Of a stretch of DNA of 64,000 nucleotides, positions 42,233 to 55,270 are shown one piece after another. The stretch comes from Chlorops oryzae (lineage: Eukaryota > Arthropoda > Insecta > Diptera > Chloropidae). Positions within the stretch are counted from its first letter, which is position 1. Each line of letters begins with the position of its first letter. Where the stretch lies: the NCBI GenBank assembly GCA_020466095.1, contig CM035806.1, forward strand, positions 115,672,737 to 115,736,736. Direction: 5' to 3'. The translations under genes and the position numbers were made by a program. The notes below the pieces were generated by a model, which had not been told where the DNA came from, ran no database searches, and saw nothing but the letters and a program-made list of their open reading frames with translations.

Positions 42233-43667
42233 AGGAATGGTGCAAAACTATAAATAATGAAATATTTTTTAATAATTCGTTCTTTACGAAAAAAACTGTG
42301 CACTTTTTTTAAAAATTTAAAGTGTCCTCTTTAGAGAGGTTTCACAGTATTTTTTGTTTACACTTTTGTTTTCGTAAAATTTTTGTTGTTGTGTGAGCGC
42401 CTTTTTAGCTCCAAACAAACTGGCGGTGCATAACTATAAAAAAATATGATAGAAAACCGATGTAAATGACAGCTTATTACTGCAATGTTATTTGAAATTG
42501 ATAGCTTGTACTATTTTTCTCATTCTTTGACGAAATGCCGCGTGGTAAATTCTTAAGTGGAACCGAACAAGGTCTAATCCTTGCATTCAGAGAGCAAGGG
42601 CTGACAACGCAAGAAATTGCAAAAAAAATCAAAAAGAGCTGGTATGGTGTGCACCATTTTTTGCAGAAACCACAAAATTATGGAAAAAATAAGCGAGAAG
42701 GCCGGAAAAAGAAGCTTTCGGAGCGTGAGGAGCGCAAACTATTGGGAAAAGCAGCCAACTCATCCCTAAGCAGCAGGCAGTTGGCATCGTCTGTGGGCAA
42801 TAAGGTGTCGAAATGGACAGTTCTTCGGCTAATTAAGAACACGCCTCATTTAGTTCATCAAAAAATGAAGCCTGCTCCCCGTTTGACAAGCAGCCATAAA
42901 GAACGCCGGCTCTGCTTTGCCCGAGAAAATATGAGAACAGACTGGTCCACGGTTAGCATGTTTTAAGTTTCAAACCATTCGATCTGCTCTTACATTTTAA
43001 TTAAAAGGTAATTTTTTCCGACGAAAAGAAATGAAACTTGGATGGCCCAGACGGTTTTCACTCCTATTGGCGCAATCTTAGATCGGAGCCCCAATATTTC
43101 TCAAAATTGAATTTCGGAGGCGGATATGTGATGGTTTGGGGCGCGTTTTCAAGGGATGGTGCGCTCGAGCTGCAATTCGTGTCAACGAAAATGAAAAGCA
43201 CCGACTACATAAATGTGCTTCAGTGTAGTCTTGTCCCATTTGTAAACCAAAATAGGGATAGAAATTGGAAATTTCAGCAGGATAATGCCCCTATACATGT
43301 CAGTAAGCAAACTTTAACTTGGCTACGTGCCCAAAATATCCCAAAACTCGACTGGCCAGCCTGCTCTCCAGATTTAAACCCAATCGAGGACCTTTGGCGA
43401 ATCCTTACAAGGCGCGTTTATGCAGCTAACAAACAATATGAAAGCGTATATGAGCTTAAAGAAGCCATTTCATGAGAATGGGACAATTTCAACGGGATTT
43501 TGTTGAAAAACCTCACCGATTCAATGCCCAATCGCATATTTAATTATATAAGTGTTTTTTTAGTTATGTTTATGCTCTCTTTAAATTTTTAAAAAAGTGC
43601 ACAGTTTTTGTCGTAAAGAACGAATGAATAAAAAATATTTCATTGTTTATAGTTTTGCACCATTCTT
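42233..43667 (+). mobile_element. Tc3-like element with long inverted repeats
   Basis: The element is 1435 bp long. Ends starting ARGAATGGTGCAAAACTATA form inverted repeats of about 75 bp (42233-42310 and 43590-43667). TA is present on both sides (42231-42232 and 43668-43669). It is inserted within the BEL coding frame between codons of QKQHNI and SPKRS. The transposase gene is 42535 to about 43554. Confidence 0.9.
42535..43554 (+). pseudogene. Tc3-like DD34E transposase with one intron
   Basis: ATG 42535 opens MPRGKFLSGTEQGLILAFRE and two helix-turn-helix units. After DWST comes a 56-bp intron (42952-43007, GT..AG), and the frame resumes VIFSDEKK with the first catalytic Asp. The second is in FQQDNAPIH and the Glu is in SPDLNPIEDLW, 34 residues later. 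Two in-frame TGA codons (43033 region and 43473-43475) fall where Trp is expected (KK-W-NLDGPDG; AIS-W-EW), each one base from TGG. After the second the frame continues EWDNFNGILLKNLTDSMPNR to about 43554. The copy is therefore inactive but little decayed. Confidence 0.85.
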
Positions 43668-43818
43668 TATCTCCCAAAAGGAGCATTCTCTCGTTAAATC
43701 CTTATCTGGTTGATTGTTTTATTCTTCGAGCTAATGGACGTTTCACTTCATCCAACTCGTTAAATTTCTTTGAAACCCCCCGATTGTACTTCCATACAGT
43801 TGCCATTGGACAAAATTA

Positions 43819-45102
43819 AGGACTGTCCCAGAAATAACTGTCCTTTTGTTTTTAGGCTATTTATAAAAAAGTGTTAACTCTATAGCAACATATTTGGTAC
43901 CTAAATAAAGTATAAATATTGCAGATTAAAAATAAAATACTCATTCGTAAAATAAAAGATCTACTGAAAAGATGTCGTCTCAAAAACAAGAAAAGCGGAA
44001 AGCAATTATTTACAAACACCTGGAAAATCCAAACACCACGTACAAAAAGATCGCTAAGGAAGTTGGCGTGTCCGAAAAAACTGTCGGTAGGACCATAAAA
44101 CGATACAGACAGCTTACCCCTTTATCAAAAATACCAGGATCAGGGAGAAAAAGTGGTCCAGCGAACCAAGCGTTGGCCCAGAACGTTAAGCGGCTGTTTA
44201 CTCAGAATCCAGGCACTTCGGTTCGTGATATGGCAGCAAAAGCGGGAACATCGAAGTCAAGTGTTCAACGGATTAAAAAATTTTACAACCTAAGGAGCTA
44301 TAAAGTACAAAAAGTACCTGATAGGTCAGAAGAAAAGGACGCCAAAGCCAAGAGGAGGGCTCGAAATCTGTATCGCGATTTCCTGCCCAAATTTGATTGC
44401 GTGATCATGGACGATGAAACGTATTGCAAAGCGGATTTCAAGCAGTTACCTGGACACGGATATTAAGCTGCGGTTAGAAGGGGTGGATCATCCTCTAAAT
44501 TTACCACCGAAAAACATACCAAATTTCCAAAGAAATACATGGTGTGGCAGGCCATTTGCAAATGTGGCCTTCGAAGTAAGGAGTTTGTGACGGATCGCAC
44601 AATCAACACCGAAGTTTACATCAGAGAGTGTCTGGACCGGCGTTTGCTGCCTTTTATACGTCAGCACCAAAGTTCAGTACTATTTTGGCCTGACCCAGCA
44701 ACATCTCACTACGCCCAGAGAACGATGGATTGGTACCAAGCCAATAATGTCACTGTGATACCAAGAGAAGCAAATCCTCCGAATTGCCCCGAACTTCGTT
44801 CAATCGGAAAATATTGGGCTTTAATGAAAAGGAACCTTAAGAAGACCAAACAAACTGCGAAGAACATCGAAATATTTCGACATAAATGGCGTCCGGCATA
44901 CACTAAGGTGAACGAAAGGTCGGTAAAAAACCTAGTGGAGGATCTTAATAAAAAAGTGTATAATTTTTTTAAAGTGTAATTAAAATTTTTATTTATTTTG
45001 TAATGTTCACTTAATAATAAACTGAAAGAATTTTTAAAAAACATCATTGGTTTTTTTGCAATAAAAAAAAAACAAAAGGACAGTTATTTCTGCAACAGTC
45101 TT
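43819..45102 (+). mobile_element. DD37E-type Tc1/mariner element
   Basis: The element is 1284 bp long. Inverted repeats of about 33 bp start ARGACTGTYSCAGAAATAAC, with TA on each side (43817-43818 and 45103-45104). It is inserted in BEL integrase coding sequence 150 bp from the Tc3-like element. It encodes a single transposase (43972-44979). Confidence 0.9.
43972..44979 (+). pseudogene. DD37E transposase, one stop and a changed catalytic residue
   Basis: ATG 43972 begins MSSQKQEKRKAIIYKHLE. Helix-turn-helix units (KIAKEVGVSEKTVGRTIK, DMAAKAGTSKSSVQRIKK) come first. The first Asp is in VIMDDETY and the second in LFWPDPATSH. The third position, 37 residues between, is in NPPNCPELRSIGKYW, where Gly replaces the expected Glu. 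An in-frame TAA at 44464-44466 splits the gene; the same frame continues AAVRRGGSSSKF to KYMVWQAI. Both changes would stop transposition. The DD37E spacing links it to the ITmD37E group known from insects. Confidence 0.85.
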
Positions 45103-46309
45103 TATTAATTGAATTTATCCATCAAATGTCCCTACACGGTGGGAACGCGCTCGTCTTACGACTCGTTCGAAGTGAATTCTGGATTCCTAAAGGTAGAAAT
45201 TTGATAAAAGCAACTATCCACCGCTGCCGCAATTGTGTGGTCGAACGAAAAATACGACGTACCCAATTAATGCCAGCTTTGCTCGCAGAACGCAGCACCT
45301 TCTCTAGACCCCTTACCTACACCGGTGTTGATTTCTCTGGACCCTTTGAAATAAAATCATACCATGGTCGAGGCTTTCGCATCTCCAAGGGATACGTTTG
45401 CATCTTTATTTGTTTCTGTACCAAAGCTATTCATCAAGAAGCCACTTCTGATCTCAGTTCAGAAACTTTTTTAGCAGCATTTGCGAGATTTCCCTCTAGG
45501 CGCGGATATCCAGCTCACGTGAACTCAGACAATGGTACCAACTTTGTGGGAGCCGCCAAAATCTTGCAATCGGATTATACCTTCTTCATAAGAGAATCTC
45601 AGCATTCGGTCTTACGCCATTATGCCCATCAAAATATCACCTAAAATTTCATCCCTGCAGGAGCCCCTCACATGGTAGGACTCTGGGAAGCTGGCGTAAA
45701 AAGCTTTAAACTACATCTTTGTAAGTCAGCAGGACTCTTAAAAGATTCCTTCGAGGAATTTCAGACATTACTCACGAAAATCTAGGCATGCTTGAAAACG
45801 CGCCCGCTGACTTCGCAATCCACCGACCCACTCGATTTTGCTGCTCTAACTCCAGGACATATCTTGTTTGGCAGTCCCCTTTTCTCCCCAGCAGAAGCGA
45901 TTCCGGACGTGGACCCTCAACTTCTCACTAATCGCTGGCAGCGCGTCAAGGCAATGAATCAACAGTAATGCGAAATATGGAAGTATGAATATTTATCCGA
46001 GCTCCATAAGCGAAACAAATGGAAATTTCCTAAAGAAAATATAAATCTAAATGATCTCGTGGTTATTGGCGAAGAGAATCTCTCTAGTAATGAGTGGAGA
46101 TTGGGAAGACTCGTTAAGACTTATCAAGGCTCTGACGCTCGTATACGAGTTGCCGATGTGCGCACCTCTACTGGGATCATCACCAGGCCTAGTTATAACG
46201 AAACTTATAGTATTACCTAGCAGTTAACCATGCGACAAATCAAATTTTCATAAAGCTAATCTTGTCTCGTTCTCGTTTTTATGTATTCTCTTCAACATAG
46301 CCATGCCCT

Positions 46310-46840
46310 CTCCACGCAACCGACCAGAAGAGCAAGGATGAGAAGTTCTTGCTGCGATGCCTTCTAGCCGCTCCAGAGCCCATAATCTTAATTTCGACGG
46401 CAGTGGTTTTGCTCAAGCTCAATAATCGATACATCCCTATCCGGGCGCTAATGGATCCATGTAGCGAGCGCAGTCTAATCTCAATGACATTAAGTGATGG
46501 TCTTCATCTTACCCCACGGCTTAATGGAGGCCAAAAGACGTGCTTGATCACCTTCACTCTTCGGTTTGATAAGACCCTTGAGTTCGAACTTGTCGTACGA
46601 CTCAGTGATATCCGATATTCGACTCCTACGAAAACTATTGAGTGGAATGTGCCGGCTCAACTGGAAAATGTGCTTCTGGCTGATGACAAATTCCATCTGC
46701 GTTCACATTGCGATATTATTTTGGCTGGAGACGTGTATTATAAATTTATTCGACCTGGACTTCTTCTAAAGGGGAACGGATTGGCCATGGCTCAAAATTC
46801 TCTGCTGGGCTATTTAATTTCGGGACCAATTATTCCTTAA
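46310..46840 (+). pseudogene. BEL-type aspartic protease fragment
   Basis: The frame reads CPLHATDQKSKDEKFLLRCL (from about 46310), then ILISTAVVLLKLNNRYIPI and RALMDPCSERSLIS, where the catalytic segment is DPCS instead of the usual D-S/T-G form. It ends CDIILAGDVYYKFI and NSLLGYLISGPIIP at 46840. In BEL elements the protease precedes RT and integrase, but here it follows an integrase and lies 150 bp before a polypurine tract. It must belong to another, internally deleted copy or a rearrangement. Confidence 0.7.
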
Positions 46841-46997
46841 AGGATATCATCTTATCTCTAGTCGTTTTTTCTCCACTTGACCTCAATTGAATTGCATTGT
46901 ATAAGTTTAACTTTGCCTACTTCATATCTTTACATTTTGAATCGTATCCAGTATATCTTCTAAGTTAATTTATAACGTATTTTTGCAACGATGTTGC

Positions 46998-47650
46998 AAG
47001 GGGGCAGTAATGTATACGCGAAAGTGCAACGCTTCATTTAAATTCTTCGCTTATAATGGCAGCCGTTCTGCGGTTATACGCGAAGGTGCAACACTTCATT
47101 ACAACCTTTGCTTAAAATTGAAACCGTGCTGATTTAGTTGTCATCTCTTTTTTTTTTGACATTTTGACGTTTTGCTCTCTTGGCCGAAAATTCGGGAAAA
47201 AAAAAAGTTCCGGTTTTTTAGAATTTTCTTCTTGTTCCAGCAGCGAAACGATCAACACGTCTTCTATCGGTGATCTCGGACATCATTCAGTTTGTTTTAT
47301 ACAATTCAAATCCACGCCTCCTCGCTTCATCGAAGCAGCTTGTTTTGATATTTTCCAAACAATTGGAATTGTGTAATTGCACACCATCCTATGTATAATC
47401 ATTTCTCGGTTACGTTGTAATAAAACTTTTAAGAAGAAGAAGAACGCCACGTTTCTTTTTTCGCATATCGTTCATCTGCGACTACGACGACGCGGTTCCA
47501 ACGAGCAAAAGCCTTCATTCCTCTGCGACTCCGACGGCGTTGTCTAAACGAGCCAAAGCCCTCCAGTAAGAAGACCATTACGCTCCCGGTGGACCCAGTA
47601 TCTAACCGCATTCTATTTTTCCGCCCTACTTTTGTGCAAGACAAAAGCAA
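46998..47650 (+). mobile_element. polypurine tract and BEL-type LTR
   Basis: AAGGGGGCAG (46999-47008) is followed by TGTATACGCGAAAGTG at 47011, the expected start of a 3' LTR. The LTR has two internal repeats. One is about 75 bp (TATACGCGAAAGTGCAACGC and TATACGCGAAGGTGCAACAC). The other is about 60 bp (CTGCGACTACGACGACGCGG and CTGCGACTCCGACGGCGTTG). ATAAAACTTTT near 47420 may be its poly(A) signal. The right edge (about 47645-47660) abuts DINE-B1. The protease fragment upstream makes BEL the likely source. Confidence 0.6.
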
Positions 47651-47662
47651 TTTGAAAAAAAA

Positions 47663-48582
47663 CAAGTAAAGAAGTTTACATCGGCTAAGCCGATTGCACA
47701 CATACCTTTTCCTCAGCCTTAAATATGTTGAAACATTACCTTAACAAAAATTCCAACCCTTTTCGTTGTTCTAGCTACACATTATCTGTGCTTCGATTTA
47801 GCTTCACAAACTCGAAATTATATTTAAGTACAAATTTTTTGCGAATGGTGGGCATGGTCAAATTTTAACCGTTAGAGGACATTTTGTCTAGCTGCGAAAT
47901 ACTCAATTCAAAATAGTGAAAATCACATTTTTGCGAATTTCGCGAATGGTGGTCTTGATCAAATTTAAACCGTTAGAGGAAATTTTGTTTAGCTGCGAAA
48001 TACTCAATTCAAAATAGTGAAAATCAACATTTCGCGAGTTTCGCGAATGATGGTCATGGTCAAAATTTAACCGTTAGAGGACATTTTGTCTAGCTGCGAA
48101 ATACTCAATTCAAACTAGTGAAAATCAAATTTTCGCGAATTTCGCGGATGGTGGTCAAATTTTAACCTTAAGTGACGGCTTTATTTGGCGGCAAAAAACA
48201 CAATCAGAAGAAGCAAAAAAAAATCATTTTTGTATACAGATATGAGAATAAGAGAAAGAGTGTTTTTTTCTAATGTGTAGGATGATGACCATAGTTCTAG
48301 CGATGTTGCAAGTTTTTTTCAGCGAAAGCTTAAGTCTACATAGTAGCTATACACACACAAAATTTCAATAAGCTGGGATGTATAGTAAAAAAGTTATTCA
48401 CGAAAAACGTTAAGAATCGTGATTTTTGAAACTTCTGAACCACTTCCCACGACCCAAGAAGGGACTACGAAAAAAATTTGTTTGCAGTTTTTCGGACATT
48501 TACCTGGTTCATGTCCATGCCAAATTTCAATATGATATCTTTCATGGCTTAGGAGTAAATTACGAAAAACTAAACTGTGACC

Positions 48583-48634
<52 letters not shown>

Positions 48635-48767
48635 TGGCTAGATCGATTCCTCTTGTCACCCTGATCAAGAATATATATATATGTCTATATCTATCGCGAC
48701 TCCTTTGGTATATTACATACTCCGTGCCAAACTTAATATACCCTTTCCTTCGGAAAAGGTATAAAAA
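47663..48767 (-). mobile_element. DINE-B element 1
   Basis: On plus it starts at the hairpin end (ACAAGTAAAGAAGTTTACAT, stem ATCGGC-TAA-GCCGAT). About 3.3 units of a 101-bp repeat follow (47841-48174), then a conserved part, a (GACA)n run of about 12 units (48583-48632), the core, a (TA)n tract and GGAAAAGGTATAAAAA. It has the same TA / core / GTCY order as DINE-A but a different sequence. It is non-coding. Confidence 0.8.
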
Positions 48768-48825
48768 CACAATGTATATTTTTTTCTATTCTTTATCAAA
48801 TATTATTCCACCCCAATATTTTTTT

Positions 48826-50300
<1,475 letters not shown>

Positions 50301-50566
50301 TTTTTTTTTTTGGATCCAAATTTTGGGAGTTATGGGGTTTTGAAATTTTGAGAAAACAAAAATTTGATTTTTCTGAAATGCAAATTTAAAAGAAATGGCT
50401 TATCAGAGAAAATTAATGTTCATACAACGAGACAAAGAATCGTTTACGCTGGAAATGTAGCAGTTAAAATTTTTTTTTTAATTTGATTTTAATCAAGATT
50501 TTTATAGTTTCTTTAAACAATTGCTATTTTTTGCAAATAGAATTTTTTTATTTTATAATTTTTTTT
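50301..50566. other. AT-rich spacer between DINE-B elements
   Basis: No gene, no shared repeat. Begins with a T-run. Confidence 0.4.
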
Positions 50567-52272
50567 ATACCTTTTCCGAAGGAAAGGGTATATTAAGTTT
50601 GGCTCGGAGTATGTAACATGCCAAAGGAGTCGCGATAGATATAGAGATATATATATATTCTTTATCAGGGTGACAAGAGGAGTCGATCTAGCCATGTCTG
50701 TCTGTCTGTCTGTCTGTCTGTCGGTCACACTTTAGTTTTTCGTAATTTACTCCTAAGCCATGAAAGATATCATATTGAAATTTGGCATGGATTTGAACCA
50801 GGTAAATGCCCGAAAAACTGCATACAAATATTTTTCGTAGTCCCTTCTTGGGTCGTGGGAAGTGGTTCATAAGTTTCAAAAATCACGATTTTTAACGTTT
50901 TTCGTGGATAACTTTTTTACTATACATCCCAGCTTATTGAAATTTGGTGTGTGTATAGCTACTATGTAGACTTAAGCTTTCGCTGAAAAAAAATTGCGAC
51001 ATCGCTATAACTATGGTCATCATCCTACACATTAGAAAAAAAACACTCTTTCTCTTATTCTCATATCTGAATACAAAAATGATTTTTTTTTTGCTTCTTC
51101 TGGTTGTGTATTTTGCCGCCAAATAAAGTCGTCACTTATGGTTAAATTTTGACCATGACCACCATTCGCGAAATTTGCAAAAATTTGGTTTTCACTATTT
51201 TGAATTGAGGATTTCGCAACTAGACAAAATGTCCTCTAACGGTTAAATTTTGACCATGACCACCATTCGCGAAATTGGAAAAAATTTGGTTTTCACTATT
51301 TTGAATTGAGGATTTCGCAACTAGACAAAATGTCCTCTAACGGTTAAATTTTGACCATGACCACCATTCGCGAAATTGGCAAAAATTTGATTTTCACTAG
51401 TTTGAATTGAGTATTTCGCAGCTAGACAAAATGTCCTCTAACGGTTAAAATTTGACCATGATCACCATTCCCGAAATTCGCGAAAATTTGATTTTTACTA
51501 TTTTAAATTGAGGTTTTCGCAGCTAGACAAAATGTCCTCTAACGGTTAAATTTTGACCATGACCACCATTCGCGAAACTTGCAAATATTTGGTTTTCACT
51601 ATTTTGAATTGAGGATTTCGCAACTAGACAAAATGTCCTCTAACGGTTAAATTTTGACCATGACCACCATTCGCAAAATTCGGAAATATTTTATTTTCAC
51701 TATTTTGAATTGAGGTTTTCGCAGCTAGACAAAATGTCCTCTAACGGTTAAATTTTGACCATGACCACCATTCGCGAAATTCGCGAAAATTTGATTTTTA
51801 CTATTTTAAATTGAGGTTTTCGCAGCTAGACAAAATGTCCTCTAACGGTTAAATTTTGACCATGACCACCATTCGCGAAACTTGCAAATATTTGGTTTTC
51901 ACTATTTTCAATTGAGTATTTCACAGCTAGACAAAATGTCCTATAACGGTTAAAATTTGACCATGAACACCATTCGCGAAATTCGCAAAAATTTTATTTT
52001 CACTATTTTGAATTGAGTATTTCGCAGCTAGACAAAATGTCCTCTAACGGTTAAAACTTGACCATGCTCACCATCCGCGAAAAATTTGTGCTTAATAATA
52101 ATCTCGAGTTTTAGAAGCTAAATCGAAGTACAGATAAGGTATAAATAGATATCCAAGCTAGAATAACGAAAACGGCAGGAAGTTTTGTTAAGGTAATGTT
52201 TTAACATATTTCAGGCTGAGGAAAAGGTATGTGTGCAATCGGCTTAGCCGATGTAAACTTCTTTACTTGTTT
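50567..52272 (+). mobile_element. DINE-B element 3
   Basis: It has the same order as element 2 but a (GTCT)n run of only about six units (50696-50721) and about nine units of the 101-bp repeat (51161 to about 52085). Units carry ACCATTCGCGAAATT, TTTTCACTATTTTGAATTGA and AGACAAAATGTCCTCTAACG. It ends with the hairpin and TTCTTTACTTGTTTT. Confidence 0.85.
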
Positions 52273-52385
52273 TAAAATTTCTTTGACTAAAATAACGCGT
52301 TTCTAGCACAAAGCAATTTGTAAAGATGCATGCTAAGCGTGCAATGCCTACATACCATACATGCTTTCTACATACATACAGCAAA

Positions 52386-53010
52386 ACAAGTAAGAAAGCT
52401 AAAGTCGGTCAAGCCCGACTTTGAAATACCCAGCGTCCCGACGTTATGAGCGCACTATGTTTTGCTTCTCTATTTATGGGCGTGGCAGTGGGAGGGCCAC
52501 ATAAATTATTTCCCTACATCTTTCATTCGCCTTGGTGAACCTATGTTGCCAATTTGAAGCTTCTACGCCTTTTACTTCGGAAGTAACGAAAAATCTTCAT
52601 TTGTGGGCGTGGCAGTGGGCGGGCCACATGAAATTTTTTCCTACACCTTTCATTCGCCTTGCTGAACCTATGTTGCGAATTTGAAGCTTCGACGCCTTTT
52701 ACTTCGGAAGTTACGAAAAATCTTAATTTGTGGGCGTGGCAGTGGGCGAGCCACATAAAACTTTTTCCTACACCTTTCATTCGCCTTGGTCAACCTATGT
52801 TGCGAATTTGAAGCTTCTACGCTTTTTACTTCGGAAGTTACGAAAAATCTTCATTTGTGGGCGTGGCAGTGGGCGGGCCTCATAAAAATTTTTCCTACAC
52901 CTTTCATTCGTCTTGGTCAACCTATGTTGCGAATTCGAAGCTTCTACGCCTTTTACTTCACAAGTTACGATAAGCGTTCAAGGGTGTTGAAGACAAAACC
53001 AATTTTAAAT
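52386..53010 (-). mobile_element. DINE-A element, 3' half with tandem units
   Basis: It begins ACAAGTAAGAAAGCTAAAGT and the hairpin, then about four units of 127 bp with TTTGAAGCTTCTACGCC at 52553, 52680, 52808 and 52935, and GGGCGTGGCAGTGGGCGGGC in each. The core, (GTCY)n and (TA)n end is absent. Its right half is included in the local duplication 52583-55328 / 55371-56279. Confidence 0.75.
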
Positions 53011-53440
53011 TTTATTATACATATCGCACCTTTGCTACTAAATCGGCACAATTCAAAATTTCGCATTTCTCAAAAATCACTCAATCCCTCTTGACTCTAA
53101 GGAGAAATGAAATTTTTTCTAAACTAATATTACTCTTAATCGACTGCTGCATCAGTCAATATAAGCGTTAATTCTCAATGTGTTGGGTTTCTTACAGAAA
53201 AAAGCAATCGAACATAAAAAAATTGATTAAACAATTTTTAAATTGTGCCGATTTATTAGCAAGGGTGTGATATGTAAATATACTTTGAGTCCTCAACACC
53301 CTAATGACCACTATAACTCTTTCAACAAACCTTTATACAACTCAAGTCTTCCAGCGGTTTGTTGGCACTGCTCATACTTTGAAGCAGCTAAAAGCAAAAA
53401 TAAGAATAGAATTAGATATTGCAATTTAAAATATGTATGT

Positions 53441-55270
53441 TAGGCCGGGTCGATTTGTATGGGTAAATAAAAACTAAGAAATCGTACCCCTGGAAATGAA
53501 ACTTCAGACAATTCTAAGCTTTTTTTCCAAGAAACCATGGGTATAAATGAAACGTAGATCCGCGCTGAACGATGGGAAGTTTTTACCATACATACATATG
53601 TTATTAACAGGGATTGGATTTTACATATTTGAAAATATATTTTAATTTTTTTAATACTTTCAAATATGTTAAATCCGATCCCTGTTAATAACACTGTGGT
53701 AGTCGAAAAAATTTCATCGTGCAAACCGGCGCAGTCGGGTCCGGCTCGGTCCCCCGAGTACAACAGTACCAAGCACTAGTCTAGGATAGCTCGAGTTTGC
53801 GAAATATTCGAAATTTTTTGCCAACATTTCACTGTTAATTTTTCAGTTATATTTTTTCAATTTTAAAGGCTTTGGACGCTCTTTTGAAGTTGGTTAACTA
53901 AGCCAGACGAAACATAAGTATCATTTAACTCAATTAATTCAATTTACTCAATCAAAGGCACGTTCTATTGGTTTTTTTTTTTTGTTGCAATTTTACGCAT
54001 TTTCTAACATTACCCCAAATGTATGCTATAAATTATATTAAAGTCGAAATATTAAAATGTTAAAATCATAAAATTAAATGTTCCTGATTTCGTTTGATTT
54101 CTGTAAAATTTTGTAAAGCATACTTTTGTGATGACAAATGAATTTTTTGCCAAAAATGGCCTTAGATGTTGCATTTGATTGGTGTTTTTAGACTGCAATT
54201 GTATGATATGTGTATCTACAATAAATTAATGTGAGAATAATGCCTGTAGCCATTATAATTGAAAAAATACGTTTAAAATTTGATAGTGCTAAAGGTGGCT
54301 GAAAATGGTGAATATTTTGCAATCTAGAGCCAACTTCTACTATCGGCAATTACCGTTGTACTCTGGGGTGTCAGCCCGACCCGAATGCACCAATTTGCAT
54401 GATGAACAATGTTTTATTCTCGATGAACAAGCGCTTCGTCTTTGAAACTATACAGTTCGATTTCATTGTTTTTTCAAATTGTTGGCATTTTAATTGTTTG
54501 GCTTTCCTGAATATCGATTCATAAAAACGGATGCATTTGTTATGGTATAGTTAACCATTGAGCTATATTTTGAAAATTAATGCAAAACCATATTTACAAA
54601 ACAGAACTTCATTTATCTTCAAACAACTATACCATTGAACGGTGTAACGGAATTTTTTTGATGGAGTAAGCTCAGTTTTTTTCAGAAGCGTGTCATTATG
54701 CGGGATTTAAACCAATATTTAACTAAATATAGTGTAGTCTTTCCAGGTTCCGATCTAGTTCTCAAAAAACAAATTTTTTCCGTTGCCCTTCGAATGAGGG
54801 CTCACCAAGTTTGTGCGATTCAGACGACAACTCAAATTCTTGAGAGCTCATCTTGGTGGATTAATTGAGTAAAATGATACTTATGTTTCGTCTGGCTTAG
54901 TTAACCAACTTCAAAAGAGCGTCCAAAGCCTTTAAAATTGAAAAAATATAACTGAAAAATTAACAGTGAAATGTTGGCAAAAAATTTCGAATATTTCCCA
55001 AACTCGAGCTAACCTAGACTAGTGTTGGTACTGTTGTACTCGGGGGGACCGAGCCGGACCCGACTGCGCCGGTTTGCACGATGAACAAATTTTTTTGTTC
55101 CTAAAAACTAGCACAGTGTAACATATGTATGTATGGTAAAAACTTCCTATCGTTCAGCGCGGATCTACGTTTCATTTTATACCCATGGTTTCTTGGGAAA
55201 AAAATCTTAGAATTGTCTGAAGTTTATTTCCGGGGTTACGATTTTTTATCCAAAAAATCGACCCGGCCTA
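53441..55270. mobile_element. foldback hAT-type MITE, itself interrupted
   Basis: The ends are TAGGCCGGGTCGATTT and its reverse. ATGTATGT is duplicated on both sides (53433-53440 and 55271-55278). The matching point of copy B (about 56219-56230) has a single ATGTATGT, so the empty site is preserved. The two arms (53441-53691 and 55122-55270) pair over their length, with a small inner palindrome around TTAACAGGGATYGGATTT. Without the inner element it would be about 400 bp. An 8-bp duplication and a TAG start suggest hAT. Confidence 0.85.
53692..55118. mobile_element. CACTGTG-ended element with TAA duplication, full copy
   Basis: The element is 1427 bp long. The left end is CACTGTGGTAGTCGAAAAAA and the right end, in reverse, CACTGTGCTAGTTTTTAGG. 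The inverted repeats are about 250 bp long (to AATTTACTC and GAGTAAAATG). TAA is present on both sides (53689-53691 and 55119-55121). It sits at the tip of the foldback MITE. It shares its body with 15247-16296. No ORF of note, so it is non-autonomous. Confidence 0.85.

Larger units (their letters stand above)
42046..46220 (+). pseudogene. BEL-type polymerase: RNase H/integrase region, split by two transposons
   Basis: The coding order is RTVCAVVTHNNTLERFSSLP and RAWRVLSYCFRF (42050-42231), then the Tc3-like element. After it comes ISPKRSILSLNPYLVDCF and LRANGRFTSSN (43670-43780), and after a shift in a C-run IVLPYSCHWTKLLIEF, then the DD37E element. IHQMSLHGGNALVLRLVRSE, a zinc region CRNCVV, the integrase core (YTGVDFSGPFEI, TKAIHQEATSDLSS, SDNGTNFVGAAK) and the C-terminal part (AGVKSFK, NRWQRVKAMNQQ, NDLVVIGEENL) follow to 46220. 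BEL integrases insert the cDNA copy. Stops at about 45640 and 45785 and other lesions make it inactive. Removing each insertion with one TA restores contiguous sequence. Confidence 0.8.

Noticed and set aside
52786..53094. 102-codon ORF present identically at 55574
   Set aside because: Identity comes from the recent duplication, and the frame runs through DINE-A tandem units.
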